Below are positions 16,263 to 25,145 of a DNA stretch of 64,000 bases, piece by piece (position 1 is the stretch's first letter; each line of letters starts with the position of its first letter). The notes beneath the pieces were generated by a model. The model was given only the letters and a program-made list of their open reading frames with translations, did no database searches and was not told the DNA's origin. The position numbers and the translations under genes were made by a program. This DNA comes from Pseudomonadales bacterium. GTDB lineage: Bacteria; Pseudomonadota; Gammaproteobacteria; Pseudomonadales; IMCC2047. The stretch spans positions 186,001 to 250,000 of the forward strand of contig JACKNY010000002.1 of the NCBI GenBank assembly GCA_024234615.1, in the 5' to 3' direction.

Positions 16263-18377
16263 CTAATTTCTGCCTACCGTTGCAATGATGGTAACTTGTC
16301 GATTATCGGGAATTTCCTGATAGGACAGGACTTGAACATTTTGTAATCCAAAGCGCACAAAGCGCGCCATTAACGGCCTAATAGGAGCTGCCACGAGTAA
16401 GACCGGCGGTTTACCAATCAGCTCTTGTTTCTCCGCAGCTTTGGCCAACGAACTCTGTAGTCTTTCCGCCATACTTGGCTCAAGCACCGCAGAGTCCTCT
16501 GCGACATCACCTAATTGTTGCGCCTGTTGCACCGACTTCATCAGCAGCTGCTCCAATGCGGAGTCCAGGGTAATCACCTCTAGCATGGCCTGGCTGCCAA
16601 CGATTCCCTGTACGATTGACCGCGCCAGCGCAATTCTCACAACGGAAGTCAACGTACCCGGATCCTGTGTTCTGGGAGCAACTTCGGCGATGGCTTCAGC
16701 AATGGTGCGGATATCGCGGATCGGAACCTGTTCCAAGAGTAAATTTTGCAGAATTTTGAGTAACACACTGTGAGGAATTAACGTTGGCACTAAGTCCTCC
16801 GCCAATCGCGGCGAACTCTTACCTAATAGCTCCATCAGTTGCTGTACTTCTTCATGCCCTAACAGCTCGTGCGCATGCTTTTGCATAATATGGTTAAGGT
16901 GCGTAGCGATTACGGTGCTAGCGTCGACCACCGTGAAACCCAGGGTTTGGGCATGTGATTTTTGTCCTTCTTCAATCCAAACGGCATCCAGCCCAAAGGC
17001 TGGGTCTTTGCCTGGAATGCCATTTAACTGCCCGAAAACCTGTCCTGGATTGATGGCCAGCTCACGGTCAGGGTGTATTTCCGCTTCTGCCAGATTGACA
17101 CCCATCAAGGTAATTTGATAATGATTCGGCGCAAGATCCAGGTTGTCGCGAATATGGACTGTTGGCATTAAGAAACCTAAATCCTGGGACAGCTTGCGCC
17201 GTATACCCTTTATCCGCCCTAGCAGTTGCCCACCTTGGGTTTTATCCACCAGGGGAATGAGTCGATAACCGACTTCTAGCCCGATCATATCGACCGGCAT
17301 GACATCATCCCAACTCAATTCTTTAACTTTTTCTTGCGCTGGCACCGCCTGCAAGGCCTGCTTACGATCACCTTCAGCCTGTGCTTCTGCTTGGATTTTC
17401 CGGTGTGAAATCCAATAAGCGCCACTACCCGCTATCAGGGCTAAACCTAAAAATGCCACATGTGGCATGCCCGGAACCAGTCCCATCACCGTCAAAATCA
17501 CGGCGGCAACCGCCAGCGCTTTCGGCGAAGCAAACATTTGACTAGTAATTTGTTTCGCCATTTCATGCTCGGAGTTTACCCGTGTCACCATGATAGCAGC
17601 GGCAGTTGAAAGCAAGAGAGCAGGAATCTGTGCCACTAATCCGTCGCCGATGGTCAATAATGAGTAATAGCGCATTGCGGTACTGAAATCTAAATCATGC
17701 TGTGCCATACCAATACTGAGACCGCCGATGATATTGATCATCAGAATCAGTAAGCCAGCCACAGCATCACCACGTACAAACTTGCTGGCACCATCCATCG
17801 CACCATAAAAATCCGCTTCGCGCGCCACTTCAACGCGACGCTGTTTAGCCTCGTCCTGGCTAATCAGGCCAGCATTCATGTCCGCGTCAATAGCCATTTG
17901 CTTACCGGGCATAGAATCCAAGGTAAAACGCGCGCTGACCTCTGAAATTCGTCCGGCACCCTTAGTCACCACCACAAAGTTAATAATGATCAGGATCAAA
18001 AACACCACCAGACCCACCACATAATTGCCACCAATCACGACGGAACCAAAGGCTTCAATCACCTTTCCAGCGGCGTCACCACCTTCGTGACCCTGTAACA
18101 ACACCACCCGCGTTGATGCCACATTCAGCGCTAAACGTAACAGCGTTGCAACCAGTAGCACCGTAGGAAAAACTGCAAAATCTAACGGGCGCAGCGAATA
18201 AACACCAACTAACAGAACTACCAGTGCCAAAGTAATATTGAAGGAGAACAGCACATCCAGTAAAAAAGGTGGCACTGGCAGGGTCATCATCGCCAACACC
18301 ACGAGCAACAACAGCGGAATCAGAAAATTACCCTGCGCTGCGATTCTAAAGTTGTTTAAAATTACCTGCTGGTTCAT
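16263..18377 (-). CDS. flhA: Flagellar export gate protein FlhA
   Basis: The large inner-membrane component of the flagellar type III export gate. About eight membrane segments occupy the first 320 residues, with the family signatures PFLLDVLFSFNITLALVVLL, LRLALNVASTRVVLL and the FHIPEP-region SARFTLDSMPGKQMAIDADM. The cytoplasmic domain binds substrate-chaperone complexes. I start at the ATG encoding MNQQVILNN, which fits homologues. The frame opens 37 residues upstream, but that extension is not family-like and would overlap the candidate sigma-54 promoter. Confidence 0.95.
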   Translation of the reverse strand: MNQQVILNNFRIAAQGNFLIPLLLLVVLAMMTLPVPPFLLDVLFSFNITLALVVLLVGVYSLRPLDFAVFPTVLLVATLLRLALNVASTRVVLLQGHEGGDAAGKVIEAFGSVVIGGNYVVGLVVFLILIIINFVVVTKGAGRISEVSARFTLDSMPGKQMAIDADMNAGLISQDEAKQRRVEVAREADFYGAMDGASKFVRGDAVAGLLILMINIIGGLSIGMAQHDLDFSTAMRYYSLLTIGDGLVAQIPALLLSTAAAIMVTRVNSEHEMAKQITSQMFASPKALAVAAVILTVMGLVPGMPHVAFLGLALIAGSGAYWISHRKIQAEAQAEGDRKQALQAVPAQEKVKELSWDDVMPVDMIGLEVGYRLIPLVDKTQGGQLLGRIKGIRRKLSQDLGFLMPTVHIRDNLDLAPNHYQITLMGVNLAEAEIHPDRELAINPGQVFGQLNGIPGKDPAFGLDAVWIEEGQKSHAQTLGFTVVDASTVIATHLNHIMQKHAHELLGHEEVQQLMELLGKSSPRLAEDLVPTLIPHSVLLKILQNLLLEQVPIRDIRTIAEAIAEVAPRTQDPGTLTSVVRIALARSIVQGIVGSQAMLEVITLDSALEQLLMKSVQQAQQLGDVAEDSAVLEPSMAERLQSSLAKAAEKQELIGKPPVLLVAAPIRPLMARFVRFGLQNVQVLSYQEIPDNRQVTIIATVGRN

Positions 18378-18453
18378 ACCACCCCGTGCATAAAACACTG
18401 CCATCCATACGCGCATCAAAATATTGACGCTTTTGATCCTCACAAAGGAACCC

Positions 18454-18469
18454 TGCAAAAAGCTTTCCA
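18454..18469 (-). promoter_or_regulatory. Sigma-54 promoter candidate of flhA
   Basis: On the minus strand TGGAAAGCTTTTTGCA has GG and GC exactly 12 bases apart, as in -24/-12 promoters, with TTGCA perfect at -12. It lies 77 bases upstream of the flhA start. flhA is FleQ/sigma-54 controlled in Pseudomonas. Confidence 0.6.
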
Positions 18470-18569
18470 GCTTTACCAATTCGGTCAACTATTTTTTAAC
18501 GGCTATCCCCATCCCTGCCTCTTTAGGCTATCCTTGGTCTCAGAAATTTAATGAGGAAATCGATTCAAA

Positions 18570-19313
18570 GTGCCCTCGACGACACGCTCATTACCGAACA
18601 ACTCGTTGCACATCTGGCAAATACCGCTTGCTTCCAGCTCAATATATGCGAAGGAAGATTTCGAGCTACTCGGAAAGGAGGAAAAGAAACGCGCGGAGGC
18701 AATCCACGATAGTATTGCAAAGCAGCGATTTGTAAGGACTCATGTTGCCGTTCGATCTATTTTAGCGGGCTACCTAGGCATTCCCGTTGTGCAGCTCCGA
18801 CTCGCTAATACGGCACTGAATAAACCCATACTAATGCCCGACCTATACGACCGGGATATCCGCTTCAATCTGTCACACTCTGGGGATCAGGCAGCACTTG
18901 CGGTGGCACTTGACATCGACCTGGGTATTGACCTGGAGCAGGTCAATATCAAAAGAAATATTTTGGGAATCGCTCGTCGTTATTTTTCGGAAGCGACTGT
19001 TGCTGCCATCATGGCACAAGCAGAACCCCAAAGAAAACTCAGCTTCTTGTTAGCCTGGACACAGTATGAAGCCTATAAAAAAGCGCAAGGACTAGGGCTA
19101 CGCGGTGGCGATCCCAAACTGACACTTTGCCTCGATGAATTTACTGAGAATCAATTCCGTCCGTTGTTTACAGAACAACAGCCTTGTTTATGGCAGGTTG
19201 CTGCGTTGCGAGTAATGGCTGGATGGGTTGGCGCGGTGGTCATGCCGCAGAACGATGTATCAGTCATTATTGATTACTTTAACTATGAGGACATTGGCAG
19301 AAATACCCTGTGA
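18570..19313 (+). CDS. 4'-phosphopantetheinyl transferase, Sfp/AcpT type
   Basis: Transfers phosphopantetheine from CoA to a carrier-protein serine. The 247-residue protein has the two-lobed Sfp layout: RFVRTHVAVRSILAGYL (residues 53-69), FNLSHSGDQAALAVA (99-113), the Mg-binding GIDLEQVN (119-126) and WTQYEAYKKAQG (163-174). In the last motif the usual Lys of WxxKEAxxK is Tyr (Tyr166). The GTG start follows GAGGA by 12 bases and a stop lies just upstream in frame. It interrupts the flagellar genes between flhB and flhA on the opposite strand and is followed by a DUF167 gene. No polyketide or peptide synthetase is nearby. Confidence 0.88.
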   Translation: MPSTTRSLPNNSLHIWQIPLASSSIYAKEDFELLGKEEKKRAEAIHDSIAKQRFVRTHVAVRSILAGYLGIPVVQLRLANTALNKPILMPDLYDRDIRFNLSHSGDQAALAVALDIDLGIDLEQVNIKRNILGIARRYFSEATVAAIMAQAEPQRKLSFLLAWTQYEAYKKAQGLGLRGGDPKLTLCLDEFTENQFRPLFTEQQPCLWQVAALRVMAGWVGAVVMPQNDVSVIIDYFNYEDIGRNTL

Positions 19314-19326
19314 AGTTAAAACCAAA

Positions 19327-19608
19327 ATGAAATTAAAACTAAAAATAGTACCTGGCGCCGCCCAGGACAGTATCGCCGGATGGTTAGGGGATGCGCTAAA
19401 AGTACGCGTCAGAGCCCCTGCCGAAAAAGGCAAAGCAAATACAGCCGTCGAAAAGCTAGTTGCTTCGGCGCTTAAACTACCTCAAGCGAACGTCACCATC
19501 ACAGTAGGAAAGACCTCCGCGCATAAGATTATGGAAATAACCGGACTGAGCAAAACTGAAGTGATTGCCAAGCTTGAAGGTAACCCAGAAATTGGCAAAA
19601 CCCGTTGA
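19327..19608 (+). CDS. DUF167 (YggU-family) protein
   Basis: A 93-residue small protein of the YggU/DUF167 family, unknown function. Diagnostic motifs are LKIVPGAAQDSIAGWLGDAL, KVRVRAPAEKGKANTAVEKL and VGKTSAHKIMEI. I choose the ATG encoding MKLKLKIVPG, 13 bases after the phosphopantetheinyl transferase gene; longer in-frame starts would overlap that gene. The two are probably co-transcribed. Confidence 0.88.
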   Translation: MKLKLKIVPGAAQDSIAGWLGDALKVRVRAPAEKGKANTAVEKLVASALKLPQANVTITVGKTSAHKIMEITGLSKTEVIAKLEGNPEIGKTR

Positions 19609-19619
19609 GATACCTCTTT

Positions 19620-21416
19620 CTAGAATCGCGAGTCAAAAACATAGAGCCGTAACAATAACCCGATCATTCCTAAAAGAAGCAATACCAGCGTTCCCGGGGC
19701 GGGCACCTGTGCTTGTAACATAAACATAGTCTCCGGCATTCCGGTATAACTGGTATTTCGTTCGATAATATCGTTAAGATGGGTATGCTGTTCAAACATG
19801 GGGTCAATCATAAGCAGATCTTCCATTTCAGCCGCATTAAGAAACGCAAACCGGTCGCCATCACGCAAGCGAGCAAACTGATCCGCCAAAATTCGCCAAA
19901 AGGTTTCACCAACCATACCACCGTTATAGTGTTGTTCGGCCAACCCACCAACCCAGAGATCAACCGCATCGATGTCACCACCATAAACGCTGCTAAACAA
20001 TGCCGCTAGCTCTAAATCGCCAGCGGTAATATCGGTAAAATCTGTCGCTCGTCCCAAGCCATATAATTCTCGATAATCATTGTAGCTCGCCAGACCATGA
20101 TCTCGACCGCGTTGAATATTAAGAGACGCAAGATCAAACCCACCCGCGCCGGGGTGACCAAAAAGGAAATTACGCACATCATCAACAATTCTAGTGTCAA
20201 CTTCCTGAGCAGGTTGCAGCAACATGCCAATTAACAGCGTATCAATGCCGTTGTTAATGATTTCCTGAGGATTGAAAAAAGCATCCCTAAGCGCAATGCT
20301 ATTTGCGCTTGAAATATCCAAATCATGGCTACGCAATAACGCTGCCGGCAGCATGGTATGGCCGACCCGGAAAGCCGCAGTGGAAAAGGCGTTGGTAATC
20401 CCCGGATTAACACTCTCATCATAGCCACTATAGGTCGGCAAGGCGTTATCCCCCAGCAACACAGGGATAAATTCATCATAGGTAATCTTTTGTATCTGCG
20501 CACCCACCACTTTACGCGCGGCTTCATAGATAAAATCACCCTGATTATTGATACCATTACCTATCGCAAGAATCGCCGAATCCCGCATGGAAGAAAGCAG
20601 CGGGTCAATACCACTATCGAGTCGACTTTTAATTTCATCGGCAAGTCGATTATGTTCGCGCATAAAAAGTGTATGAGTAGCGGTTAGCCCGATTTGCTCA
20701 TTAGCCCGGATATCTCCAGCAATAAAAAAGTCCGCCGCCGTGCCAGGCCCCGGCATAGCATTTTCAAGGCCACTGGTATTAAACGGCAGCAGAACTTCAC
20801 CATTGGCAGCATTGCTGGTTCTAAGCTTGCCGCTGCCGTCAAACGCCCGCAAATCGGCAGCCCGCAATGCATCGGAGCCATAAACGTTAGAGCCGTCGAT
20901 AAAGGCGGTTATCTGATTAATCTGCTGACGCGGCCCGCTACCGGCTGTATTGAAGATAGAACGATCAAGGTGGATGAGCTTATTGCCCTCTGCAGCCGGA
21001 TCAAAGCTAGGGTCGCCCATAGGAACTACAATATTAAACGGCTCAGCGGAATTCGAGCCAGTCAAATCCAAATCGTGATCGATAAACTGACCCCACTGCC
21101 AAAGCCAACTACTTACGCCCCTGGCGCTGGGCATAACCACAGACTGTGCAGCGAGTGCATTACTGATTGCTCTGGCGCTAGGAAGACTAGTACCGCTGGC
21201 TCCACCTCTTGGCTCTGAAACGCCATCATCATAGGCTGCCGGAAGTAGCCGTAACAGTTCACTGTTGGCACTTGCATTAATAGTGTTGACTAAATTATTA
21301 CCCGTACCATCGATCTGTCTGATTTCGATAGCGGTAGCATGACTACTTAAAAATAGCGTTAAAGCAAGGCCAACAACGAAGAGCGCTTTTATTCCGATCA
21401 TTCGTATCCCGTGCAT
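19620..21416 (-). CDS. Secreted animal-type heme peroxidase with C-terminal hydrophobic tail
   Basis: A 598-residue member of the peroxidase-cyclooxygenase superfamily. A signal peptide covers about residues 1-28. Distal His114 lies in WQWGQFIDHDLDLT, catalytic Arg237 in GDIRANEQIGLTATHTL, which runs into FMREHNRLADE, and proximal His353 in FRVGHTMLPAAL. A late LNIQRGRDHGLASYNDYR motif completes the set. The C-terminus (VPAPGTLVLLLLGMIGLLLR) resembles a PEP-CTERM sorting tail, although the basic end is short. The substrate (halide, phenol or lipid) is unknown. It lies between flhB and flhA with no obvious flagellar role. Confidence 0.88.
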   Translation of the reverse strand: MHGIRMIGIKALFVVGLALTLFLSSHATAIEIRQIDGTGNNLVNTINASANSELLRLLPAAYDDGVSEPRGGASGTSLPSARAISNALAAQSVVMPSARGVSSWLWQWGQFIDHDLDLTGSNSAEPFNIVVPMGDPSFDPAAEGNKLIHLDRSIFNTAGSGPRQQINQITAFIDGSNVYGSDALRAADLRAFDGSGKLRTSNAANGEVLLPFNTSGLENAMPGPGTAADFFIAGDIRANEQIGLTATHTLFMREHNRLADEIKSRLDSGIDPLLSSMRDSAILAIGNGINNQGDFIYEAARKVVGAQIQKITYDEFIPVLLGDNALPTYSGYDESVNPGITNAFSTAAFRVGHTMLPAALLRSHDLDISSANSIALRDAFFNPQEIINNGIDTLLIGMLLQPAQEVDTRIVDDVRNFLFGHPGAGGFDLASLNIQRGRDHGLASYNDYRELYGLGRATDFTDITAGDLELAALFSSVYGGDIDAVDLWVGGLAEQHYNGGMVGETFWRILADQFARLRDGDRFAFLNAAEMEDLLMIDPMFEQHTHLNDIIERNTSYTGMPETMFMLQAQVPAPGTLVLLLLGMIGLLLRLYVFDSRF

Positions 21417-21652
21417 ATTATTTGTCCCAAAATTGGCTCAGACACTTCTCTTCCCGATAAAACTGGTCACCCCAATGACACTAGGTTTTCTAACCTACTT
21501 TTTTAAAGCATAAATTACGCCAAAAATTTTAATTTCCTTTATTAACAACCTGTTATAGGGTATTGAAATATTTTTAGCAGAAATTTTGAAGTAAGTATGT
21601 AAGTATTGCTGACAGTGCCCATTTGAATCGGTTTAAATGAAGGTAGCCCTTG

Positions 21653-22093
21653 ATGACAAAATCAACCCAAGATGAAATTGTTGAATTCATGGCAAAAGAC
21701 CCCTTTGCCAAATTCCTAGGAGCAACAATGGAGATTGTTGCGCCGGGGCATAGCCGGGTATCGCTCACTGTGACTAAGGATATGGTTAATTTCCACGGCA
21801 TGACCCATGGCGGATTGGTATTTTCACTGGGCGACATGGCCTTCGCTGCAGCCAGTAATTCTCGCGGCCAAATGGCCGTAGCCTTGAATGTTGATATCGT
21901 CTTCCTGAAAGCAACTAAACCGGGAGACCAGCTAGTTGCCGAAGCGATTGAACAACACCAGAGTGGCCGCACGGCGCTTTACGACATTATCGTGCGAGAT
22001 CAAACAGGTGAAATGGTCGCTAAAAGCCAGAACTTGGTCTATCGCAAAAAGGAATGGTTTATGGGTGGGCCGGAAATGGAAGACAAACGCTGA
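21653..22093 (+). CDS. PaaI-type hotdog thioesterase
   Basis: A 146-residue acyl-CoA thioesterase of the PaaI hotdog family. FHGMTHGGLVFSLGDMAFAA around residues 44-63 contains the HGG and acidic active-site region; LKATKPGDQLVAEA and GRTALYDIIVRDQTGE follow. Similarity to hydroxyphenylacetyl-CoA thioesterase PaaI is strong, but no other paa genes are present, so the natural substrate is open. The ATG follows AAGGTAG; a TTG one codon earlier is an alternative. Its stop abuts the stop of the next, convergent gene. Confidence 0.87.
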   Translation: MTKSTQDEIVEFMAKDPFAKFLGATMEIVAPGHSRVSLTVTKDMVNFHGMTHGGLVFSLGDMAFAAASNSRGQMAVALNVDIVFLKATKPGDQLVAEAIEQHQSGRTALYDIIVRDQTGEMVAKSQNLVYRKKEWFMGGPEMEDKR

Positions 22094-22690
22094 TTAAAAT
22101 AAAGAAATTCTTCGACACAGCGGGCCATAGCCAAACAGGAAAAGTCGTCGATGCTGGTCCGCCGAGGATTCCACGGTCACCGCATGTTCGTACGTTCGCA
22201 CCGGGTCAAGCATCTGGTACTGATCAGGTAATAATTCAGAATAGGCTATGCCTTTCTCGAACTCGATGGTGATCCAGAGATTTTCGGCTGCCCCACCCAC
22301 GTAATACTCCTGTGCCGGCATCACCTTAGGCCCCTCCCAAACACCACCTTGGTAATACTCTTCCTTAATGCGTATACCCTGAAAATCCCAGACTCTCGCC
22401 CCGACTTTATTATCTTCGTCTTCATACACATACTCATCCACTAATGCCGCATGCGCTTGCAGTTTCGCCACTGCCTGGAGCTTTAAATCCTCTGCCCCTT
22501 CGGAATAATCAAAATCAAAAAAGGTTAGCCAAGAACCCATCGGCAAGTTTTGTAATTGACCCTGCTTCAGTTTAATCACAAGATGTGGCGTCTGTTTCGA
22601 ACAGGCTGAGCTGAGGAGACTGATGCTGAGTATGAGAAGAACGGCTTTAGGCCAGCTCAAATAGTTAAAATGCGTTCTCACAACGGCCAA
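22094..22690 (-). CDS. Putative lipoprotein of unknown function
   Basis: A 198-residue protein with a lipoprotein signal: positively charged start, hydrophobic core and lipobox LLSSAC with Cys30. The mature part is acidic, with many Tyr and Trp residues (FFDFDYSEGAEDL, EEYYQGGVWEGPKV). I do not recognise the family. Stop codons of this gene and the thioesterase gene are immediately adjacent, so transcription converges. Upstream lies flhB on the same strand, 134 bases away. Confidence 0.7.
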   Translation of the reverse strand: MAVVRTHFNYLSWPKAVLLILSISLLSSACSKQTPHLVIKLKQGQLQNLPMGSWLTFFDFDYSEGAEDLKLQAVAKLQAHAALVDEYVYEDEDNKVGARVWDFQGIRIKEEYYQGGVWEGPKVMPAQEYYVGGAAENLWITIEFEKGIAYSELLPDQYQMLDPVRTYEHAVTVESSADQHRRLFLFGYGPLCRRISLF

Positions 22691-22824
22691 CCTAGATACT
22701 TTATAGTGGTTCGCTGCGTTGTTTTTACGAAGGGCATTACTTGTTTTTCACTCGTTTGGCATCGAATCACATGGATTTTAGCCTAGATTAGAATTCACAC
22801 ACAAATATAAGACGGCTTCAGTTG

Positions 22825-23964
22825 TTATTTATCACGCCGCAAATTTTCTGGAATCTCCATCTCCGGCAATTTACCCGGCCGTTGGCCTTTACCCTGTTTG
22901 AACCTTTTTAACTGGAACACATAAGCCAACACTTGCGCCACTGCCACATAGAGCCCGGCTGGAATCTGTTGGTCAATTTCAGTACTGTAGAAAACCGCTC
23001 GTGCCAGCGGCGGAGAAGCCAGAATCGGCACCTTGTGCGCCAGCGCAATCTCACGAATTTTTTGGGCAACCAAATCAGCACCTTTCGCCACCAATACCGG
23101 AGCGCCCATCTGATTCGAGTTGTAGCGAAGCGCTACCGCAAAGTGCTCGGGGTTAGTAATCACCACATCAGCCTCTGGTACGGCTGACATCATTCGGCGT
23201 TGCGACATATCATACTGAAGCTGTCTGATGCGGCTCCTCACCTCTGGCTTGCCTTCAGTGTTCTTCATTTCATCCTTCACTTCTTGGCGAGTCATTTTCA
23301 GCTTGCGCGTATGATCATAAAGTTGGAAGGGTATATCGATGGCGGCAATGATCAGCATTGTGCAGCTCAAACCCAGCACAGCCCAGCCCACCACGTCGAG
23401 AGAAGTCACCATCGCCGCTACCGTATCCTGTTTCCCAATGCTAATGATCTCAGGCGATAGTGCGAGTAATATGAGAATAGCCAAGGCGACCACCAACACC
23501 ACTTTAGCAATACTCTTTAGGAGTTCCATCAGCGCCCGCACCGCGAACATCCGTTTCAGACCTTTGAGCAAGCTCAGCCGGCTCCACTGCGGCGCCAGCG
23601 CTTTCGCGCTTAACACCCAACCGCCCAGCGCCAACGGGCCAAGGATAGCGGCCAAAATCAATACCGTAAAAACCGGCAACAATGAAACCAAGCTTTCAAC
23701 CATAGAAGCACTGAGGTGTATCGCCATGAAATCCACTTCAAAGATATCCCGCCGATCCAGTACAAGATTGTAACGCATCATTCGCGCTAAGCCCGCAACA
23801 ATAACTCCGCCGAAGAGAATCATACCAACTGCACCGCCGATTAAAATTGCGGCGGTGTTGAGCTCTTTAGAGCGGGCGATGTCACCCTTTTCGCGCGCGT
23901 CAGAACGACGTTTCGGAGTTGCTTCCTCCGAGCGTTCCTGACTGGAATCCTGCTCTTCTGCCAC
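22825..23964 (-). CDS. flhB: Flagellar export switch protein FlhB
   Basis: A 379-residue inner-membrane export protein that changes substrate specificity after autocleavage. It begins with the typical hydrophilic leader (SQERSEEATPKRRSDAREKG), then four membrane segments (about residues 30-210). The autocleavage motif is seen as VVITNPEHFAVALRYN, with NPEH in place of NPTH; the cleaving Asn-Pro is intact. It ends the fliK-to-flhB run; five unrelated genes separate it from flhA. Confidence 0.95.
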   Translation of the reverse strand: MAEEQDSSQERSEEATPKRRSDAREKGDIARSKELNTAAILIGGAVGMILFGGVIVAGLARMMRYNLVLDRRDIFEVDFMAIHLSASMVESLVSLLPVFTVLILAAILGPLALGGWVLSAKALAPQWSRLSLLKGLKRMFAVRALMELLKSIAKVVLVVALAILILLALSPEIISIGKQDTVAAMVTSLDVVGWAVLGLSCTMLIIAAIDIPFQLYDHTRKLKMTRQEVKDEMKNTEGKPEVRSRIRQLQYDMSQRRMMSAVPEADVVITNPEHFAVALRYNSNQMGAPVLVAKGADLVAQKIREIALAHKVPILASPPLARAVFYSTEIDQQIPAGLYVAVAQVLAYVFQLKRFKQGKGQRPGKLPEMEIPENLRRDK

Positions 23965-24002
23965 CGGCTAGAACCTCTTACGATGTAACGGAGAATACAT
24001 TT

Positions 24003-24788
24003 TCACGGCATCCCTATTAACTGCCGCATCATCACCATACCTTCCTCAGCAATTGTCTGGTATTGCGGCAAAAATCCGGACAGGCTGATAAAGACAATCA
24101 GCAAGCCAAATAACATGGTGAACGGAAACCCCAACGAGAAGATATTCAATTGCGGCGCGGCACGGTTCATAATGCCAAAAGCAAAGTTAACGACCAGTAA
24201 TGCCGTTACTGCAGGTAACGCAATAATCACCGCGCCCGCAAACATCCAAGCCCCCCAGGCAACAATTTGCCAAAGTATGCCGACATCAAATAACGTTAGA
24301 CTTACCGGTATAACTCTAAAACTTTCCACTAACACATCAATGACGACCAAATGCCCATTCATCGATAAAAACAAAAGCATCGTTAACATCAAATAAAACT
24401 GACTGAGCACTGCAACGGATACCCCATTCACCGGGTCGGCAATGGAGGCGAAGCCTAGCCCCATCTGGTAGGAAATCATTTGTCCCGCGACAATGAATAT
24501 CTGAAATAACAATTGCAGTGCAAAGGCCATGACAACACCTAAGAGCACCTGTTGTCCAATCAACAGATATGCTGCAATGGACAAGCCATCGACACGTGGC
24601 ATATCTGGCAGCAATGGCGCCACAACCAAGGTCACAACAATACTAAGCCCTAACCGCACCCGCATCGGCACTAACTGAGTACCGATGACTGGCATTGCCA
24701 TAAAAAAAGCACTGATGCGGAAAAAAGGCCACAGGAATCGGCCAAGCCATGCAGTCAGTTCACCGACTGGAATTTCCAGCATCATCAA
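24003..24788 (-). CDS. fliR: Flagellar export gate protein FliR
   Basis: A 261-residue membrane protein with about six helices, part of the FliP/FliQ/FliR export gate. It contains LWPFFRISAFFMAMPVIGTQ near the start and SYQMGLGFASIADPVNGVSV in the middle, both family signatures. It lies between fliQ and flhB with short gaps. Confidence 0.95.
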   Translation of the reverse strand: MMMLEIPVGELTAWLGRFLWPFFRISAFFMAMPVIGTQLVPMRVRLGLSIVVTLVVAPLLPDMPRVDGLSIAAYLLIGQQVLLGVVMAFALQLLFQIFIVAGQMISYQMGLGFASIADPVNGVSVAVLSQFYLMLTMLLFLSMNGHLVVIDVLVESFRVIPVSLTLFDVGILWQIVAWGAWMFAGAVIIALPAVTALLVVNFAFGIMNRAAPQLNIFSLGFPFTMLFGLLIVFISLSGFLPQYQTIAEEGMVMMRQLIGMP

Positions 24789-24833
24789 TTCCTATTACTA
24801 AAATTAACCAATTCGCGACCAACCCTTTCACAG

Positions 24834-25103
24834 CTAGCCAATTAAAGCCGGAATATCACTGAATATGCGCTCCGCAAATTCCAACAGTCGACTAATCAAC
24901 CAAGGGCCAGCCGCCATAATGGTCAAGAGGGTGATGAGTAACCGCGGCAAAAAGCTCAGGGTCTGTTCATTGATCTGTGTCGCGGCCTGAAACATGCTGA
25001 TCACTAAACCCACCAATAAGCTTGGCACCACAATCACTGCGACCATCACCACCGCTAAAAAAAGCGCCTCACCAAATAATCCGGTCACTACTTCAGGCGT
25101 CAT
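24834..25103 (-). CDS. fliQ: Flagellar export gate protein FliQ
   Basis: An 89-residue protein with two membrane hairpin helices. The signature stretch LLVGLVISMFQAATQINEQT is followed by LSFLPRLLIT. It builds the lower part of the export gate with FliP and FliR. Length and position between fliP and fliR are standard. Confidence 0.95.
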   Translation of the reverse strand: MTPEVVTGLFGEALFLAVVMVAVIVVPSLLVGLVISMFQAATQINEQTLSFLPRLLITLLTIMAAGPWLISRLLEFAERIFSDIPALIG

Positions 25104-25145
25104 ATGAGCTCCTCGCTGACCCGTTAGATGGCCTGCTATTATTCC

